Shown here piece by piece: positions 33,504-45,328 of a stretch of 64,000 nucleotides of DNA. The DNA is from Liopterus haemorrhoidalis (lineage: Eukaryota; Arthropoda; Insecta; Coleoptera; Dytiscidae), in assembly GCA_963971575.1 (NCBI GenBank), contig OZ020612.1, positions 310,001-374,000 on the forward strand, in the 5' to 3' direction. A program made the translations under genes and the position numbers. The notes beneath the pieces are model-generated. The model was not told where the DNA came from, searched no databases, and saw only the letters and a program-made list of their open reading frames with translations. Numbering within the stretch: position 1 is the stretch's first letter; each line of letters starts with the position of its first letter.

Positions 33504-33849
33504 CAGCAGTTCTCAAACTTTTCTGACCGCGACCCGGTACGAGGTTTTAAAATTTTTCGCGAGCCACCTTATGAAAAAAAAAACTATTTACAAAACAAAT
33601 TTTATTTTAAAGCAGTATTTTTATAGTAATAAAGAGTAATAAATAGTATAAAGAGTATAGTATAGTAATAAAGAATATAGTATAGTAATAAAGAGCACAA
33701 ATATACACTATTCTAGTGATTAAGTGACGTAAAAAAAATAATATGTACAAAAAAAAATCTTTTTTGTGCGTTTGCAATTTTTTTCGCGACCCGGCCAAAT
33801 TTTTCTACGACCCGGTGCCGGGTCGCGACCCACACTTTGGGAAACGCTG
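33504..33849 (+). mobile_element. hAT MITE with perfect 8-bp TSD ggttaggt
   Basis: 346 bp. Ends cagcagttctcaaac and tttgggaaacgctg, flanked by identical ggttaggt (33496-33503, 33850-33857). Both ends carry gcgacccgg motifs. The interior has a short tandem repeat of agtatagtaataaag units at about 33630-33700. Confidence 0.92.
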
Positions 33850-33857
33850 GGTTAGGT

Positions 33858-34218
33858 CATGATAGTAAAGAATCCAGTACAGAAAAACCTGAGTGGTTTC
33901 AATTAAGCTTTAAAAGTATTCTGAACTAAACTCTGTCTTATTGTTAACGTTAGAGCCAACAAAAATTACTGCGCTGGGATAAAAAATTGAATTTCAAGTT
34001 GTTAAGTAAAGTTTTACCACACTTAGTAATAAACAAAGATAATGAAAATGAACAGAAAAGCCGATCCGTGTTTAGGACAACAGTCCACTAGAATCTGTGC
34101 AAAATGATTTAAACCCAAAGATCCCAAATGAAACTGCCAACGAATGTTTCTTTTTTCGTTTTCGGTGATGTAGCGCGTATAAAATTAATATAGGAGAGTG
34201 TAATAAAGTGCGACTTAC
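33858..34218. other. Noncoding; intron downstream of the exon at 34219
   Basis: No feature seen apart from the splice donor at its right edge (gtaagt on the minus strand, 34213-34218). Confidence 0.5.
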
Positions 34219-34377
34219 CGAGGATGGCTGCCAGATACTGAGGCCAAGTGCTGGTGGCAGCTGCCTCAGCTGCGTAGGCCGTGAGGGCAGTCCTCGAGTT
34301 CTGCTCGACGAAGATTCTCTTGGTGTTAGTCATGTCTGGCTCGTCGGGCGTCTGCAGTCTGCTGATGATGTCTTTAA
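34219..34377 (-). CDS. Internal exon of an unidentified host gene
   Basis: On the minus strand a cag acceptor (34378-34380) is followed by 159 bp of open frame and a consensus donor g|gtaagt. The exon is in phase 1 on both sides, encoding about 52 complete codons: VKDIISRLQTPDEPDM, then RIFVEQNSRTALTAYAAE and TWPQYLAAIL. Codon third positions are mostly G or C, sharply unlike the AT-rich surroundings, which supports selection on a real coding exon. I do not recognise the family. The alanine-rich later half looks helical; no signal peptide or catalytic motif is visible. Neighbouring exons were not found in the window, so introns are probably long. The acceptor has a weak pyrimidine tract, so the true start could differ. 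Confidence 0.72.
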
Positions 34378-34380
34378 CTG

Positions 34381-35161
34381 CCCGATTACAAGTGACAGAA
34401 ATTCATCCGTATCTTATCTGCTGGGCTCGCAGCATCACGTGGTGTCAACCAGGTCAAATGTCATGTATTTGTCAGTAAAAATATGATAGGGATTATGCAA
34501 ACCAAATAATTGGAGGTGTTTATTTTTATTGATTACAAATTAATATCAACCAGAAGCAATACATAAACTCACACTCATGGAAGTCGGACGCAGACTAAAA
34601 TTACGAGAAAACTAATAACTTGTAATTATGATTCATTTATCCAAAAAACTGCTGAAGAACTACAGTTGACCAAGTATTTTTTTCTGTAATCTCTGTGAAG
34701 CAACAGTTTTCATTCAGCAATTCGACGAAGCAGATTTGCTTCTTACAATCCTTCACAGTCCATAAAAATTTTTCGTTTTCGACGCATATTCAATTTTGAA
34801 AGTGATTAATATTTTATTACGTTTACTTATTATATGATCATCCAAATCATCTTCGTCGTGTCGGTAGATTTAGTCCTAAAAAGTCGAATTGACTTTTTAA
34901 TGGAATTGGTAGTTTTTTTTTCTTCATCATTCGTTCAACAGCTCAAGGTCAGCCTAGATCTCTTCTTTCCAGGTGGAGTGAACCTCAGTGTGAACTGTGT
35001 GAACACCGAATATAATATTGTGACGAAAACGTTTTGATTTCCCTCATGGGAAGCCTATGGTGAAATTTCGTGGTATAACTAGTAAATTGGAAACCATGGA
35101 ACAATCTATAAGTATTTAGAACCATGGAACATTGTAAAAATCGAACCGACTTTACTTGGTA
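34381..35161. other. Noncoding, possible upstream intron
   Basis: No coding segment comparable in composition to the exon at 34219-34377 was found here. Confidence 0.4.
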
Positions 35162-35174
35162 ACGAGATTTTTTT

Positions 35175-35307
35175 AATGGCCTTTGCTGCTGCGGCAATTA
35201 GCCAGGATAATTTTATTTTTGAGAAAATTCCATGCCTGAATGAGATTCGAACCCGAGACCTTTGCAACGCAGAGCATATGTGTTACCACTACGCTACGCC
35301 AGTCGGC
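35175..35307 (-). mobile_element. tRNA-derived SINE, copy 2
   Basis: Minus-strand copy of the SINE at 8818-8951. Read on that strand it has the head ctggcgtagcgtagtggtaa, the B box ggttcgaatc, and a tail ending agcaaaggccatt. It is flanked by acgagattttttt (35162-35174) and acgagatgttttt (35308-35320), a 13-bp target duplication with one mismatch. Confidence 0.88.
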
Positions 35308-35320
35308 ACGAGATGTTTTT

Positions 35321-36640
35321 ATATAGTCAGTCGGTTCTCTGTACTTGTTCAAGCATGTATGCTGACAGTTTGTGCCGCCGGGAGAAAAGTGTTGTTTGTA
35401 TTCCGCATACTACAAAAATATAAGTGTAATATTTTAATTGAAAATAAATTTTATTTTTTGGAAAATTCTGCATTTTTCTTTAAAGAACCCGAATACGTTA
35501 CAATATAATATATTACGATTTTTAGTGTGCACGGATGAAATAGTATTTCTGACGATGTTATTCGCCGTAACCTTCAGACAATTACGTAACCTGTTCGTAG
35601 CAAGTCAATCGTGTTTGTAGATTACAGCAAAAACTCCAAGTCAGAACATGCGCGATTTTAAGTAGAAGTAAATTAAAGAACTGAGTTCTCCCACTTAAAT
35701 TTACCATACCATGATCGCAATCTTATCAGTCAGCCAAATTTAGCATTCATGGTAACAAGAATATCTAACAAGTTTGAAGTCAGACATGCGCATAAAATCT
35801 ACTTATTACTTGTTTGTTGGTACCTTATTAGAAACTTCATCCGCGAACGAAGTTAACGCATATTTTAATAAGTAAATAGATAAACCGATAACAGATCTAA
35901 ACCCGCAATAATAAACATTTGGTAAATATTTCGGACGTCTCTTATTTGGCGCCTGTGTCCGGGAGTACATTCGCCATAGCCTCGATATGTCTCTGGGTAT
36001 ATATATATATATTATTTGGATGATATATTTCAATATTTGTATATGAGAATGTTATAAATGCAGCACTGTCCATTGCGTAATTACAAATAGCAAACATGAA
36101 ATCTCTGTGTGTCAATAGCCATTTGTAATTTGTCATTTGTTCAAAGCTTTTTCAATATGAAAAATAGCTCTGTAGATGTGTTTGAAGCTCGTAAACAAAA
36201 GCAAATATTTTTAAACGAAATTTGTTTCGAGTTAAAACAAATGAAAATTTTCACATTTTTATCAACAATGTTTTATTGTTTTTAACCAGTGGTTGTCAAT
36301 ACGTTTGTTATTGTTTGCCCGAAGCACGTTCTGTGAACACAGGGAGATGCCTCCGACTTGTATCTCAGCCCTTTACATTCTCTCAAATTAATCCTCGCGC
36401 GAGCTGCTGCTGTCCACAGTGATGATATAAAATTATGCACAATAAATAATTGGATACTTCTGTGTTCACCTGAATGAAAGATGCAAGGGTGTTTTACTCA
36501 AATAATATGAGTAAAACATATTTATGAGGTATCGGCAAATATAAAAGTACCTGAGCGTGATAAAGTGGCATGCAAGGGATTAGAAAATAGTACTGATTGA
36601 TGCAACTGTTGCCTCTCGATGGATCAAGTGAATAAAAATT
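35321..36640. other. Noncoding; diverged repeat and a lone hAT end
   Basis: A lone hAT-like end cagtggttgtcaa is at 36286. The segment around 36375-36455 (ctctcaaattaatcctcg, atgcacaataaataattgg) is repeated in diverged form at 38950-39030. No gene is supported. Confidence 0.4.
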
Positions 36641-37690
36641 AATGTGAACTGTGAATTTTCACACATTTCAGGGTTTAGCAGGTATTTAGTAAGTGAATGA
36701 TGATTATTTTGGATGCGAAAACAAATTTTATATTAAAATATTTTTTTTGTTAATTTTAATTCGAACGCCTAATACCATTATTTAGGTTTCTAAATATGTG
36801 CAGTATTTTTTTTTTTTTATATTGCAAGGTTCATTAAGAATTTTAAAAATTGCGCCTCTGGCTTCCATTTCCGCCCCTCTGATTTCGTGTACATTGAAAC
36901 AGAATTAAATTATAATTTAAACAATTTCCACTGGCAATTAAATTTACGCTTTTAAAAATTAAATGCAACATTTGCACAAAATATAACTAGAATTTTGAAA
37001 AAATAATTTAAACAATATAAAAATTAAAAAAAAAAAAAAACAAAAAATAATATAGTCTCTTCTCACAGGGTTCGATCCCTTTCGGATTGAGTTACTTAGG
37101 TGAAAAGCCAGCGACAAAACCACTACACCAGCATACACGTTCCAGTATAGCGTGTTACAAAGCTATAACTTGTGCACATTATTAGCCAAAAATTATAAAA
37201 AATGCGTTTTTTTCCAAAAACCTAATCTGATCAAAAATTCCTGTTGAACTATTCCGGTTCACACCAATGTACATTACTTAGAATTTTTTCAGATTTTTAG
37301 TTTAAACCATCTGGGCTACAGGGTGTGGGACAAAAATATTTTTCCACAATTTTGGCAAGAATCGCTTCAAAATAATTTATTTTGCAAAAATAAAAATTTG
37401 ATCGTTAATCCACGTACCAAGGGCTTTCATTTGATACCCTACTCAGAAATATAAAAAAATATTTTTTTTTTCGATGAGCACATATTTGTTTATATTTTTC
37501 GGTGGATATGTTTTTTAGATGTTTTAGTATTTTTCCTATGTGCGGGTCAAAGAATTGTATAAGCATGCCAAATTTCAACTCTCTAGGTTTAGCCGTTTGG
37601 CTACAATTTATACCGAACAGACAGACAGACAGACAGACGACAAAATGACGGTATAAGGGTTTTTTGGTCATACCTACAAAACCCTAAAAA
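36641..37690 (-). repeat. Repeat family D, copy 4
   Basis: Nearly full-length inverted copy: end motif at 36641-36690, the long AT body, a tRNA-like module at 37058-37148, then aagtaatgtacattggtg (inverted) and a further block ending in a (CAGA)n run (37617-37638) and cataccTacaaaaccctaaa. The frame at 37405-37671 is repeat sequence. Confidence 0.82.
37058..37148 (-). repeat. tRNA-like module in repeat D copy 4
   Basis: Read on the minus strand: A-box-like gctggtgtagtggttttgtc and B-box-like gggatcgaaccc. The middle (gcttttcacctaagtaactc) is unlike the other copies. Confidence 0.55.
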
Positions 37691-37738
37691 TCAGGAATCT
37701 GAAATAAAAACAAAAACACTTGGTGTAAGTTCCACTTA

Positions 37739-38632
37739 ATGCGAGGTGTGTAAATTAAGTAACCAGACAGGCAACATAGCGTTTGACCTGGCAACATTTG
37801 GGACGCGGGACTTAGAGGGGCAGATGAATATGTAATACGCCTACGAGTTTGAAATCGCTAGAATAATTTTGTAATCCGTAGCGATTTTTTTCGTGAAACA
37901 GTTTTTTCTAGTGCGTTCTAAAAATGTGTGACGTTCATTTCGAGCAACGGTGTGCTATCAGGTTTTGCTTCAGACTTGGGCACAGTGCAACGGAAACTTT
38001 TGCAAAACTTCAGCAGGCCTACAGAGACAGTTTTGTCAAGGACCCAGGTTTGGTGGTTTAAGGCATTTTCAGAAGGAAGAGAGTTGATTGAAGATGAATT
38101 ACGTAGAAAAAGGCCTTTATCTTTAAGAACCGATAAAAATATCAACAGAATCCGGGATCTTGTGCGTTCAGATCGTCGGTTGACAGTCAGAAAGAGCGGT
38201 GAAGAGTTGAATTTGACTCACACTACCATTCATCAGATTTTGATCACTGAATTGGGGATGAGAAAAATGCGTCACGCAGCAATTTCAATAAACGAGTTTT
38301 TGGCCAGTAAAAACATTCCTGTAGCTTTTCAGCCTCTTTATTCACCTGACTTGAGTTCTTGTGACTTTTTCCTCTGCCCAAGATTAAAAAATCATCTGAA
38401 GGGACGTCATTTTAGGACACTAGAAAACATGCAAACGTCCGTAACCGACCAGCTGAATTCTATTCCAGTATCCGAGTTCCAGCACTGTTATGAGGATTGA
38501 AAGAACCATCTCCAGCGCTGTGTGGCTTCACAAAGAAGTTATTTTGAGGGAGACAATATTGAATTGTAATTCTATTCGAATAAAAAAAAAAAAAAAAAAA
38601 TCAGACCGGTTACTTAATTTACACATCTCGTA
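37739..38632 (+). mobile_element. Mariner family 3 with both ends
   Basis: Inverted ends gcgaggtgtgtaaattaagt and acttaatttacacatctcg next to TA dinucleotides, about 894 bp. Mariners are usually about 1.3 kb; the missing part is the transposase core. Confidence 0.85.
37924..38566 (+). pseudogene. Mariner transposase, frameshifted and core-deleted
   Basis: The authentic start appears to be the ATG at 37924 (MCDVHFEQRCAIRFCFRLG, then TETFAKLQQAYRDSF). A frameshift near 38030 moves into the frame holding VWWFKAFSEGRELIEDELRR, SDRRLTVRKSGEELNL and TELGMRK, the paired helix-turn-helix DNA-binding region. Sequence then jumps to FQPLYSPDLSSCDFFLCPRL, holding the last catalytic Asp, and LKGRHF. The first two catalytic Asp regions are deleted. 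An in-frame stop follows at 38498, after HCYED. Confidence 0.87.
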
Positions 38633-38639
38633 TAGCCTC

Positions 38640-39530
38640 TAATTTTATTAATATAGATAAAATTCGAAAGTGATAAACTGCAAACGTTTATCAGTTTTGT
38701 GATCGCTGAAGATGGAAACAGGTTGTAAAATAGTTTCCGAATTGTATATTTATTTAAGTATTATAATTCTTTGATACTAATACTCAGTATATTGTGTTAT
38801 ATCAGCAGTTGTAAACACAAAGTGTAATAGTTGAAATATCGCTGAAAGTTGTGTAAAAGCCGTAACTACGGTAATTCCAAGTTGTAAAATTAATTTTTGG
38901 TTAGCTTGTATTTGTGCCGAGCGCCATCGGGCATCCTCGACAGACAGAATTTCTCAAATTAATTCTAGCGGAGTTGCTGCCAACCTGAGAGAGAAATACG
39001 ATGAAATTATGCAGAGTAAATAATTGGTGGAATGTTTTTTCCAGGTTATATTTTGGATGATCGCTCATACACACAAGCAGAGAGCGAGAGAGAAAGAGAG
39101 AGGAAGAACGGGTAGGAAAATAAGTTTTGTAAGATTTGGTGTGATCGATGTTTACCTATTTATATGGATTAAAAGTGTCTGACATTTTTACAGCTAACAG
39201 CGTTTTCACATTTTTCATTTTTTTCAACTTGAATAATTGTAGCAGTTTTTCAGCTTGATGCTGTTAAAGCACATTCATTATTTAATTATTGTAAGCGTTT
39301 TATATTTTTTCCCTTATTTAGAGTAAATGGATTAAAAGATAAATTTTTGATTGCGACAGCTTTAATATTTCACAGAGCGACGCGAGAACAAGACAATGCA
39401 CTATTATCAGACAACAGTGTGGTCCTCAAACTACGGCCCGCAGTACGAATCCGGCCCGCAACAACATTTATATATATAATTGACAGAGGAGTCCGTGTAT
39501 TCTCGGTGAAACATATTTAATATAAGATTA
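38640..39530. other. Noncoding; lone hAT end
   Basis: A lone hAT-like end (cagtgtggtcctcaaactac) is near 39414 with cggcccgcag after it. A ~90-bp diverged repeat of 36375-36455 lies at 38950-39030. Confidence 0.4.
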
Positions 39531-39532
39531 AT

Positions 39533-39600
39533 AAATGAAACAGGGATGTCCCCTGAGCCCGACCTTGTTCAACTTGTATGTAATAAATGAAATACTCGGT
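39533..39600 (+). pseudogene. LINE reverse transcriptase motif fragment
   Basis: One frame reads MKQGCPLSPTLFNLYVINEI, matching the conserved QGxxLSPxLFNxY block of non-LTR reverse transcriptases. Only about 22 codons survive. Confidence 0.65.
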
Positions 39601-39839
39601 AAGTTTCACAAATATAAATTTAATGTTACTTTATACGTATTTCGGCAGTGACGCCATCTACAGGAGTTCAAATTACAAACTAAACTTATTTTTTAACAGA
39701 TACATTCAGTGGGAACAAATATTAATGGTAGGGATACAAGTGTAAACCATATTAGCAGATAAGGGAAAAAAAGGAAAAAGGTTTTTTACCGATTTATTAG
39801 GGGTGAGTTGTAAACGTCAATCTGGTCATTCATTAGGGG

Positions 39840-40130
39840 AATTCCAGAGTTAATATTTTTAAGAATTTCTCGTTATTCTAAAAGGTTCAGTTTAAGGCTT
39901 TTATTGTGAATGTGTAGGATTTTAAAGTCATTAACGGAAAGGTTATGATTATTGGAGATCATATGTTTTGCTATGTTGGACTGTTCTACTTTGTTATTTT
40001 GGATGGCTTTCAAATGTTCACCAAATCTTGTAGCAAATTTTCGACCAGTTTGGCCTATATATATTGTTGAACAATCTTGGCACGATGCTTGATAAACTCC
40101 ACTTTTGTTGTATAAATCAGTAATAAACTA
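39840..40130 (-). pseudogene. Penelope-like element, GIY-YIG endonuclease domain (2)
   Basis: On the minus strand from about 40115: LYNKSGVYQASC, CSTIYIGQTGRKFATRFGEH (YIG, Arg and Glu active-site residues), then QSNIAKHMISNNHNL with the conserved Asn, and DFKILHIHNKSLKLN. This belongs to a Penelope-like family different from that at 20.3 kb. The reverse transcriptase part upstream is not recognisable. Sequence at 39640-39660 (tttcggcagtgacgccatct) is plausibly its 3' end. Confidence 0.85.
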
Positions 40131-41242
40131 GATAAAACTGATGTTGAACTGACTTGTCTTTGTATTTTAGAAGGAGGACTTTTTTTGTCAGCATATACTT
40201 ACTTACTTTTTGAACTCATGGTATAAACGCGACGAAAAGCCCCTCTTTTTCATTCATATTTCAGAATTGTCATTAATATTTTTAGCAGTTGTTTATTTTT
40301 TGATCCACGTAATCACATAAAAAGGTATATAGCGCGGTTCAATCAAATTGTTCAGTTATTATCCGGTCACCCTGTACTGATGGATGAGCCGTTTGTCGCC
40401 AAGTCCTGTATCTGTATTAGTTTCGAGCCGTCCCATCCCTTAACCAGGAAAAATAAATGAATCCTTTAGGAAGATCCGGGAGTTGGGATTCGGTGTTTCC
40501 GGAGTGTGTATGTACTCCACATTCAGTTTTAATCAGGGAGATGATATTAACTGCGACCGGAAAAGCGAAATCAAAGATTATAGGCTTATATGATCGGGCT
40601 TCATCAACCCTATCGATTAAAAGCAATTTGCTTTTAATTACAACCTAAACAGTTTTTTGCAATTAATTTACAAAAAAATTTTTTATAATTCCCCAATGAA
40701 TCAACAGGATTCGCTAAAATACCTCATAAATAAACGCCATTTTTTACAATAATAACCAATGGATCACGGCAATATTTATTGGTTTAATCGTTGAACTGCA
40801 GCTCCCCAGTGGACCTGATTAACTTTTTCCTCATTCATTCTACAAATATGTTTATTGCTATTTTGTTCTGTTGTGAAAATTGCTTATTATAAATTAATGG
40901 TATATGCAGTAAATGGCAATACAAATTAAATAATCGATGAATTGATCATAAAGAAAATGTTATAATCGATTTTCGATTAAGTTGGTAGAAAATTATCGAT
41001 TAATTTATTATGAAATAATACAAAAAAAACATATACAATCGCCAAAAAAAATTGGAACTGTCTTTATGTTGTATTTTAAAAGCTGATAAAAAATTATAAC
41101 CGTTTTATTAGGAAACTTTAAGTAATGGGTGGTAATACAATGTCTGCATAAACAAATATTTTTGTTGCTAATTAAACAAGCTGTAACACAAAAAATGCCC
41201 GTTTGAACGGAGACTATATAATATCGCATATTAAGTACGTAA
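40131..41242. other. Noncoding; short block shared with 45.3 kb
   Basis: cttgtctttgtattttagaa and ggaggactttttttgtca at 40157-40195 recur at 45333-45370. The frames at 40417-40648 are unrecognised and not supported. Confidence 0.4.
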
Positions 41243-41250
41243 GTTTTAAC

Positions 41251-41733
41251 CAGGGCTTCGAACCGGAACTGAACCGAAAACCGAAAAAAACCGTTATTTT
41301 TGTCGGAACGAAATCCGGAGCTGAACCGAAAAAAAATATCGGTTTATTTCTGTTCAGATAAAGTTTATGGAAGTGAACCAAAATATAAAATACATTTTAT
41401 TTAAAATTATATTTTAAACTGATGAGCAGAAAAAAATCCGCTTCTATTATTTCGCCCCCCCTCGAAATAATAGAACGCGCCCCCCCCCCACCGGGCAGCA
41501 GCCTTGGTATGATTATTACAAAATAAAGAATAAAATGTTCTTCTAAATTATAGTAGAAAATAAATATCTAATACAAATAAAAGTATTTAAAAATTTATCA
41601 CTCGGAACTGAACCGAAAACCGAAAAAAACCGTTATTTTTGCCAGAACGAAAACCGGAACCGAACTGATATATTTTTTTTCAGTTGAACCGGAACGAAAA
41701 CCAAAACGAAAAAAATAACGGTTCGAACCCCTG
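41251..41733 (+). mobile_element. hAT MITE with perfect 8-bp TSD gttttaac
   Basis: 483 bp. Ends cagggcttcgaaccgg and ggttcgaacccctg; flanks gttttaac at 41243-41250 and 41734-41741 are identical. Subterminal repeats gaactgaaccgaaaaccg occur near both ends. No ORF. Confidence 0.93.
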
Positions 41734-42059
41734 GTTTTAACGCAAATAATTCATTGTTAAAATAAAATTTTGCCGTTTGCCAGAAATTTGTAAACTCCTA
41801 CAAGTCTTTTTTGTGCAATAAAATGAAAATGTGGCCGGAAAACGTTGTAAGAGCTGCTTCATTACAAAATGGCCGCAGTATTGGAATATTACTAGTGTTT
41901 TGGATGTAGCTAAAAACTATTAATTACGCTTGAAAGCTTCTTCAACGAACAGGCCTCTACATGAAAAGCCTAGTTCAAATCATAAACGAGCCACAAATTG
42001 GCCACTATTTGTTGAGTTCTGCGCGATTATGACTGTTACTTTTCTTAACTTAACTTAAC

Positions 42060-42295
42060 TTTTCTCGTCATTTCGAAGAAGATCGAAATTTGGCTATTTC
42101 GTGTCGAACTGTCCAAAGACGGAGGAAACAAGGATTTGTATACAGAAGATTTGTAACCTGCGTGGCTTTTCTTGCAAATTATCGAGTTGGAAAAGTACAT
42201 TTATCTCAAGAGCATCTGAACTGGACGAAAAATATAGCATTATAGTGTGCAGAAATGAGTAGCGGATGAGTTTAATTCTCCAGATGGGCGATAAC
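42060..42295 (+). pseudogene. Tc1-like transposase fragment
   Basis: A frame beginning SCRTVQRRRKQGFVYRRF continues to GKVHLSQEHLNWTKN. This resembles the Tc1 SxRTVxRxLxxxGF ... ARLxFAKEHLNWT region. A broken ADEFNSPDGR then recalls the SDESxF catalytic block. It contains frameshifts and stops; no terminal repeats were found. Confidence 0.6.
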
Positions 42296-42639
42296 GAGTG
42301 GCCTAGTAACTAGAGACTTTATTCAATACGGCAAACAGACGAGGAAATTACTCGAATGGATACCTTATGGATATCAATAGAAGTAGAGGAAGAATCTCAA
42401 CTAGGTACACATATAGAGAATTTTATTTTCCATTACATCTATCCAACAGAATTAACCAATAAATGGACAGGTACAAATTAAGCTAAACATATAAACATAT
42501 TATGATAAACACAGCAATAACTTAATAATTTACAAAAATCTAGAGAATACAGATTATCTTAAAGTAACAAAACAAATATATATATATCTAAATATTTTTA
42601 AAAAAATAGCATATAAACATAATAGAGTATGGAGAAATG

Positions 42640-43445
42640 ATACAGAAATTCAAAAAAGATTTACAACAGATTCATTTAGAATATAATTTGAGCACATACG
42701 GTTTATGGGAGATTTGAGAAATAAATTGGAATGAGCTTGAGGAAGGTAGAAAACAGATGGATTTCTGGTACAGAGAATAGGGGTGTGAAAATTAATTTGT
42801 TGTAAAGATATGGGATCGTCGACCTTGCCAGAAATAAGTTTTTTTAAGTAATTTAATGAATTCAAGTCCCGATGTTCACTTAAAGTTTTCATTGAAAATA
42901 GATGAATAAGTGTATTATATGGAAAGTCAAGTGGGGGATAGGAGCCCATGATTTTATAGTAGATGAATTTTAAAAACTTGAATTGAATTTTTCAATAACC
43001 TTTTTCTGGACATCGTAAATAGGATTCCAAATTAGAGAGCAGTACTCTAGTTTAGATCGTACGAAAGAAAAATAGAGTGTGAAGATTACATTGATGTCAG
43101 AGAAGGTGCGAGAGTTGCGAATAATGAAGCCAAGCATTTTAAGAGAAGAAGAGCAAATTTTATCTAAGTGTGCTTTCGGCCCGGAACAAAGATTGATTAG
43201 ATATAGAGTATAGAAAGATAATGGTCGTAGTTTTTCGAGTGAAAGAAATAATTTTACATTTGAAGAGGTTCAGATGAAGTGTATTTTTGGTACACCAGGT
43301 GCTTAAATTAGATAGATCTTTTTGAAGATTAGAGCAATCATTAATAGAAGAAACAGAACAAAATATTTTAAGATCATCGGCAAAGAGCAGACGTTGGCTA
43401 CCTATGACATCGTTGATGTCATTGATGAATATTAGAAATTAAGAA
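42640..43445 (-). pseudogene. Jockey/CR1-type LINE reverse transcriptase, 3' half
   Basis: On the minus strand from about 43440: INDINDVIG, LLFADDLKIF (catalytic FADD motif), LSNLSTWCTKNTLHLNLFKC, then degraded sequence. It resumes with MGSYPPLDFPYNTL, LNYLKKLISGKVDDP, SVFYLPQAHSNLFLKSPIN and a stop near 42650. This C-terminal 'DP...LLxxINF...SPINR' pattern is typical of Jockey/CR1-like LINEs. Stops and frameshifts between the two parts show that it is a pseudogene. Confidence 0.82.
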
Positions 43446-44642
43446 ATGAGAATTGCTGGGAACTGGAAATTGAAGACACAAGATCGTTTCAAATGCAAAA
43501 ATAACTTGGGAGATCTGTGTTCAGCTGTGGACAAGATAGTCTGGTTAATGCTGCTGATGATGATAATAGACTTAAGCTATTTTTATTGAAAAACGACTGA
43601 TACAAATATATGTCAGACATGCAGTTGTAACCCGAGAGCTTCGAGCGACAGGGTCATTAAATACTTTAGCATAGAGCTCACGAACTTTTTGTACCTAATT
43701 ATGAAAACCCAGCCTGCCGTCTCTACCCTAAAAATTTGCAACGAGTTTTAATTTAAACTTAAAAACACAATTTGAAATAAAGAAAACTTTAAAAAATATG
43801 TAAAGCCCAAGTAAAGGACATATTTAAAATGAATGAATTGAAAAAGTTGACGACCAAACCTCACCCAGAATAAATATAAACATTTAGGAAAAAGTTTAAT
43901 TAAGAAGTATAAAAAAATACAGTGTAAAAAAATTGTAAACGTTCTTTGTTTTATTTCTTGGAAAAGTTTCGAATTAAATTGTTTGATGCGGCAGAATGTG
44001 TGTTTCTGTTCGGTGTCCGTAATTATAAGGTATGCACAGAGAGATTTTCACGGCACACGATACGCGCTACACTGCAAACCCACGGCCTTGTCACCCAGCT
44101 AATTTCATATTGTTTCACAAATTAAATTTTATAACCAATTTGAATATAATTATCCAATCCTACAGTTTAAAAGAATAAAATTTAACTGAATATTAAAATA
44201 CTGTGTAGCTTACAATATGTTTATATATAATTTTAAACCCTCAAGAGCTTACTACAATGTAAATCAGGTGTTAAACCAGTGGCGCAACCGGGTGTACAAG
44301 GTTGTACCACTTCGCTCAATAAGTCTCCGGTCTAACTATAACAATTTTTTTTTTAGAAATTCGACTTTATTCGACAGCTCGGGCACCTTCATTTTGTAGT
44401 GAAATCGACGCTCGGCGCGCGCGTTCAATTTAATATAATTTGAAACTGCAAAAAATATACAAAAGTAGCAATAAAAATATCCTTTTCTAAATATAAATAC
44501 ACTGGAAATTGTCAGTGTCAGACAGATGTCAATGTCAACTTTTATCCGTATCTATGTTTATGGTCAAATGCGTCATGTACAGCTAGGGACAAACAGTAGT
44601 AACGTCCTGGCACCGGGGCTAGTGCCTGGAGCGTCATCGTGC
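43446..44642. other. Noncoding, no recognised feature
   Basis: No supportable gene. At 44277 a phrase cagtggcgcaaccgggtg resembles a hAT-type end without partner. Confidence 0.4.
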
Positions 44643-45328
44643 TTTTTACCGACCGCCAACATATATAAGGGAGGTATTGTGATCATACCGATTATGACAT
44701 TTCGAGATTTCGATGGATCTCCACGAATTGAGGTCCCTACATAACGTTTTCACCATTTTTGGCATGATGTCTGTCGGTCTGTCTATCCGTCCGTCTGTCC
44801 GTCTGTCTGTCTGTCCGTCCGTCTGTCTGTCTGTCTGTCTGTCCGTCCGTCCGTCTGTCTGTTTGTGTACACGTGTAGAGCAAATTCGGCTGAAAGGATT
44901 TTTATGAAACTTCATATTTAAGCTTCTGCCATCAATGGTACGAGTTGATCAACTTTTGGTAAAAATCGGTTGACTAAAAATGGGAGTTTACTCGTGTCGA
45001 TTTTAAGATTTTTGTGAATAATTCACAACACAAAAATATTTCGAAAAAATTTATTGAACAAAAGTTGCTATAAAATTAATAACTAATAACTTTTATTTGA
45101 GACGTTTTTTGATAAAACGAAAAATTTCGCTTAATTTCTGTAAAATTTTTGGAAATTTTTTCTGTCTCAATTTTTTCATATTTATATGTAACGTTTCCAT
45201 GGTCATGATAAATAATATCTCTGTTTAAAATATTAGGCCAAGTTATTTCTACACTGCTGCTAGAATGTAATTTATATAAGTACTTTATGATGGCTGTCGG
45301 TCCTGTGGTGGCCACAGCTGATTTTTTT
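44643..45328 (+). repeat. Repeat family A, copy 3 with minisatellite
   Basis: Begins with the ~95-bp end block (ttaccgaccgccaacatat), then a minisatellite of tgtccgtc/tgtctgtc units (44766-44862), then the conserved body, ending near cctgtggtggccacagc. Both strands of the minisatellite give artefactual repetitive reading frames. Confidence 0.82.
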
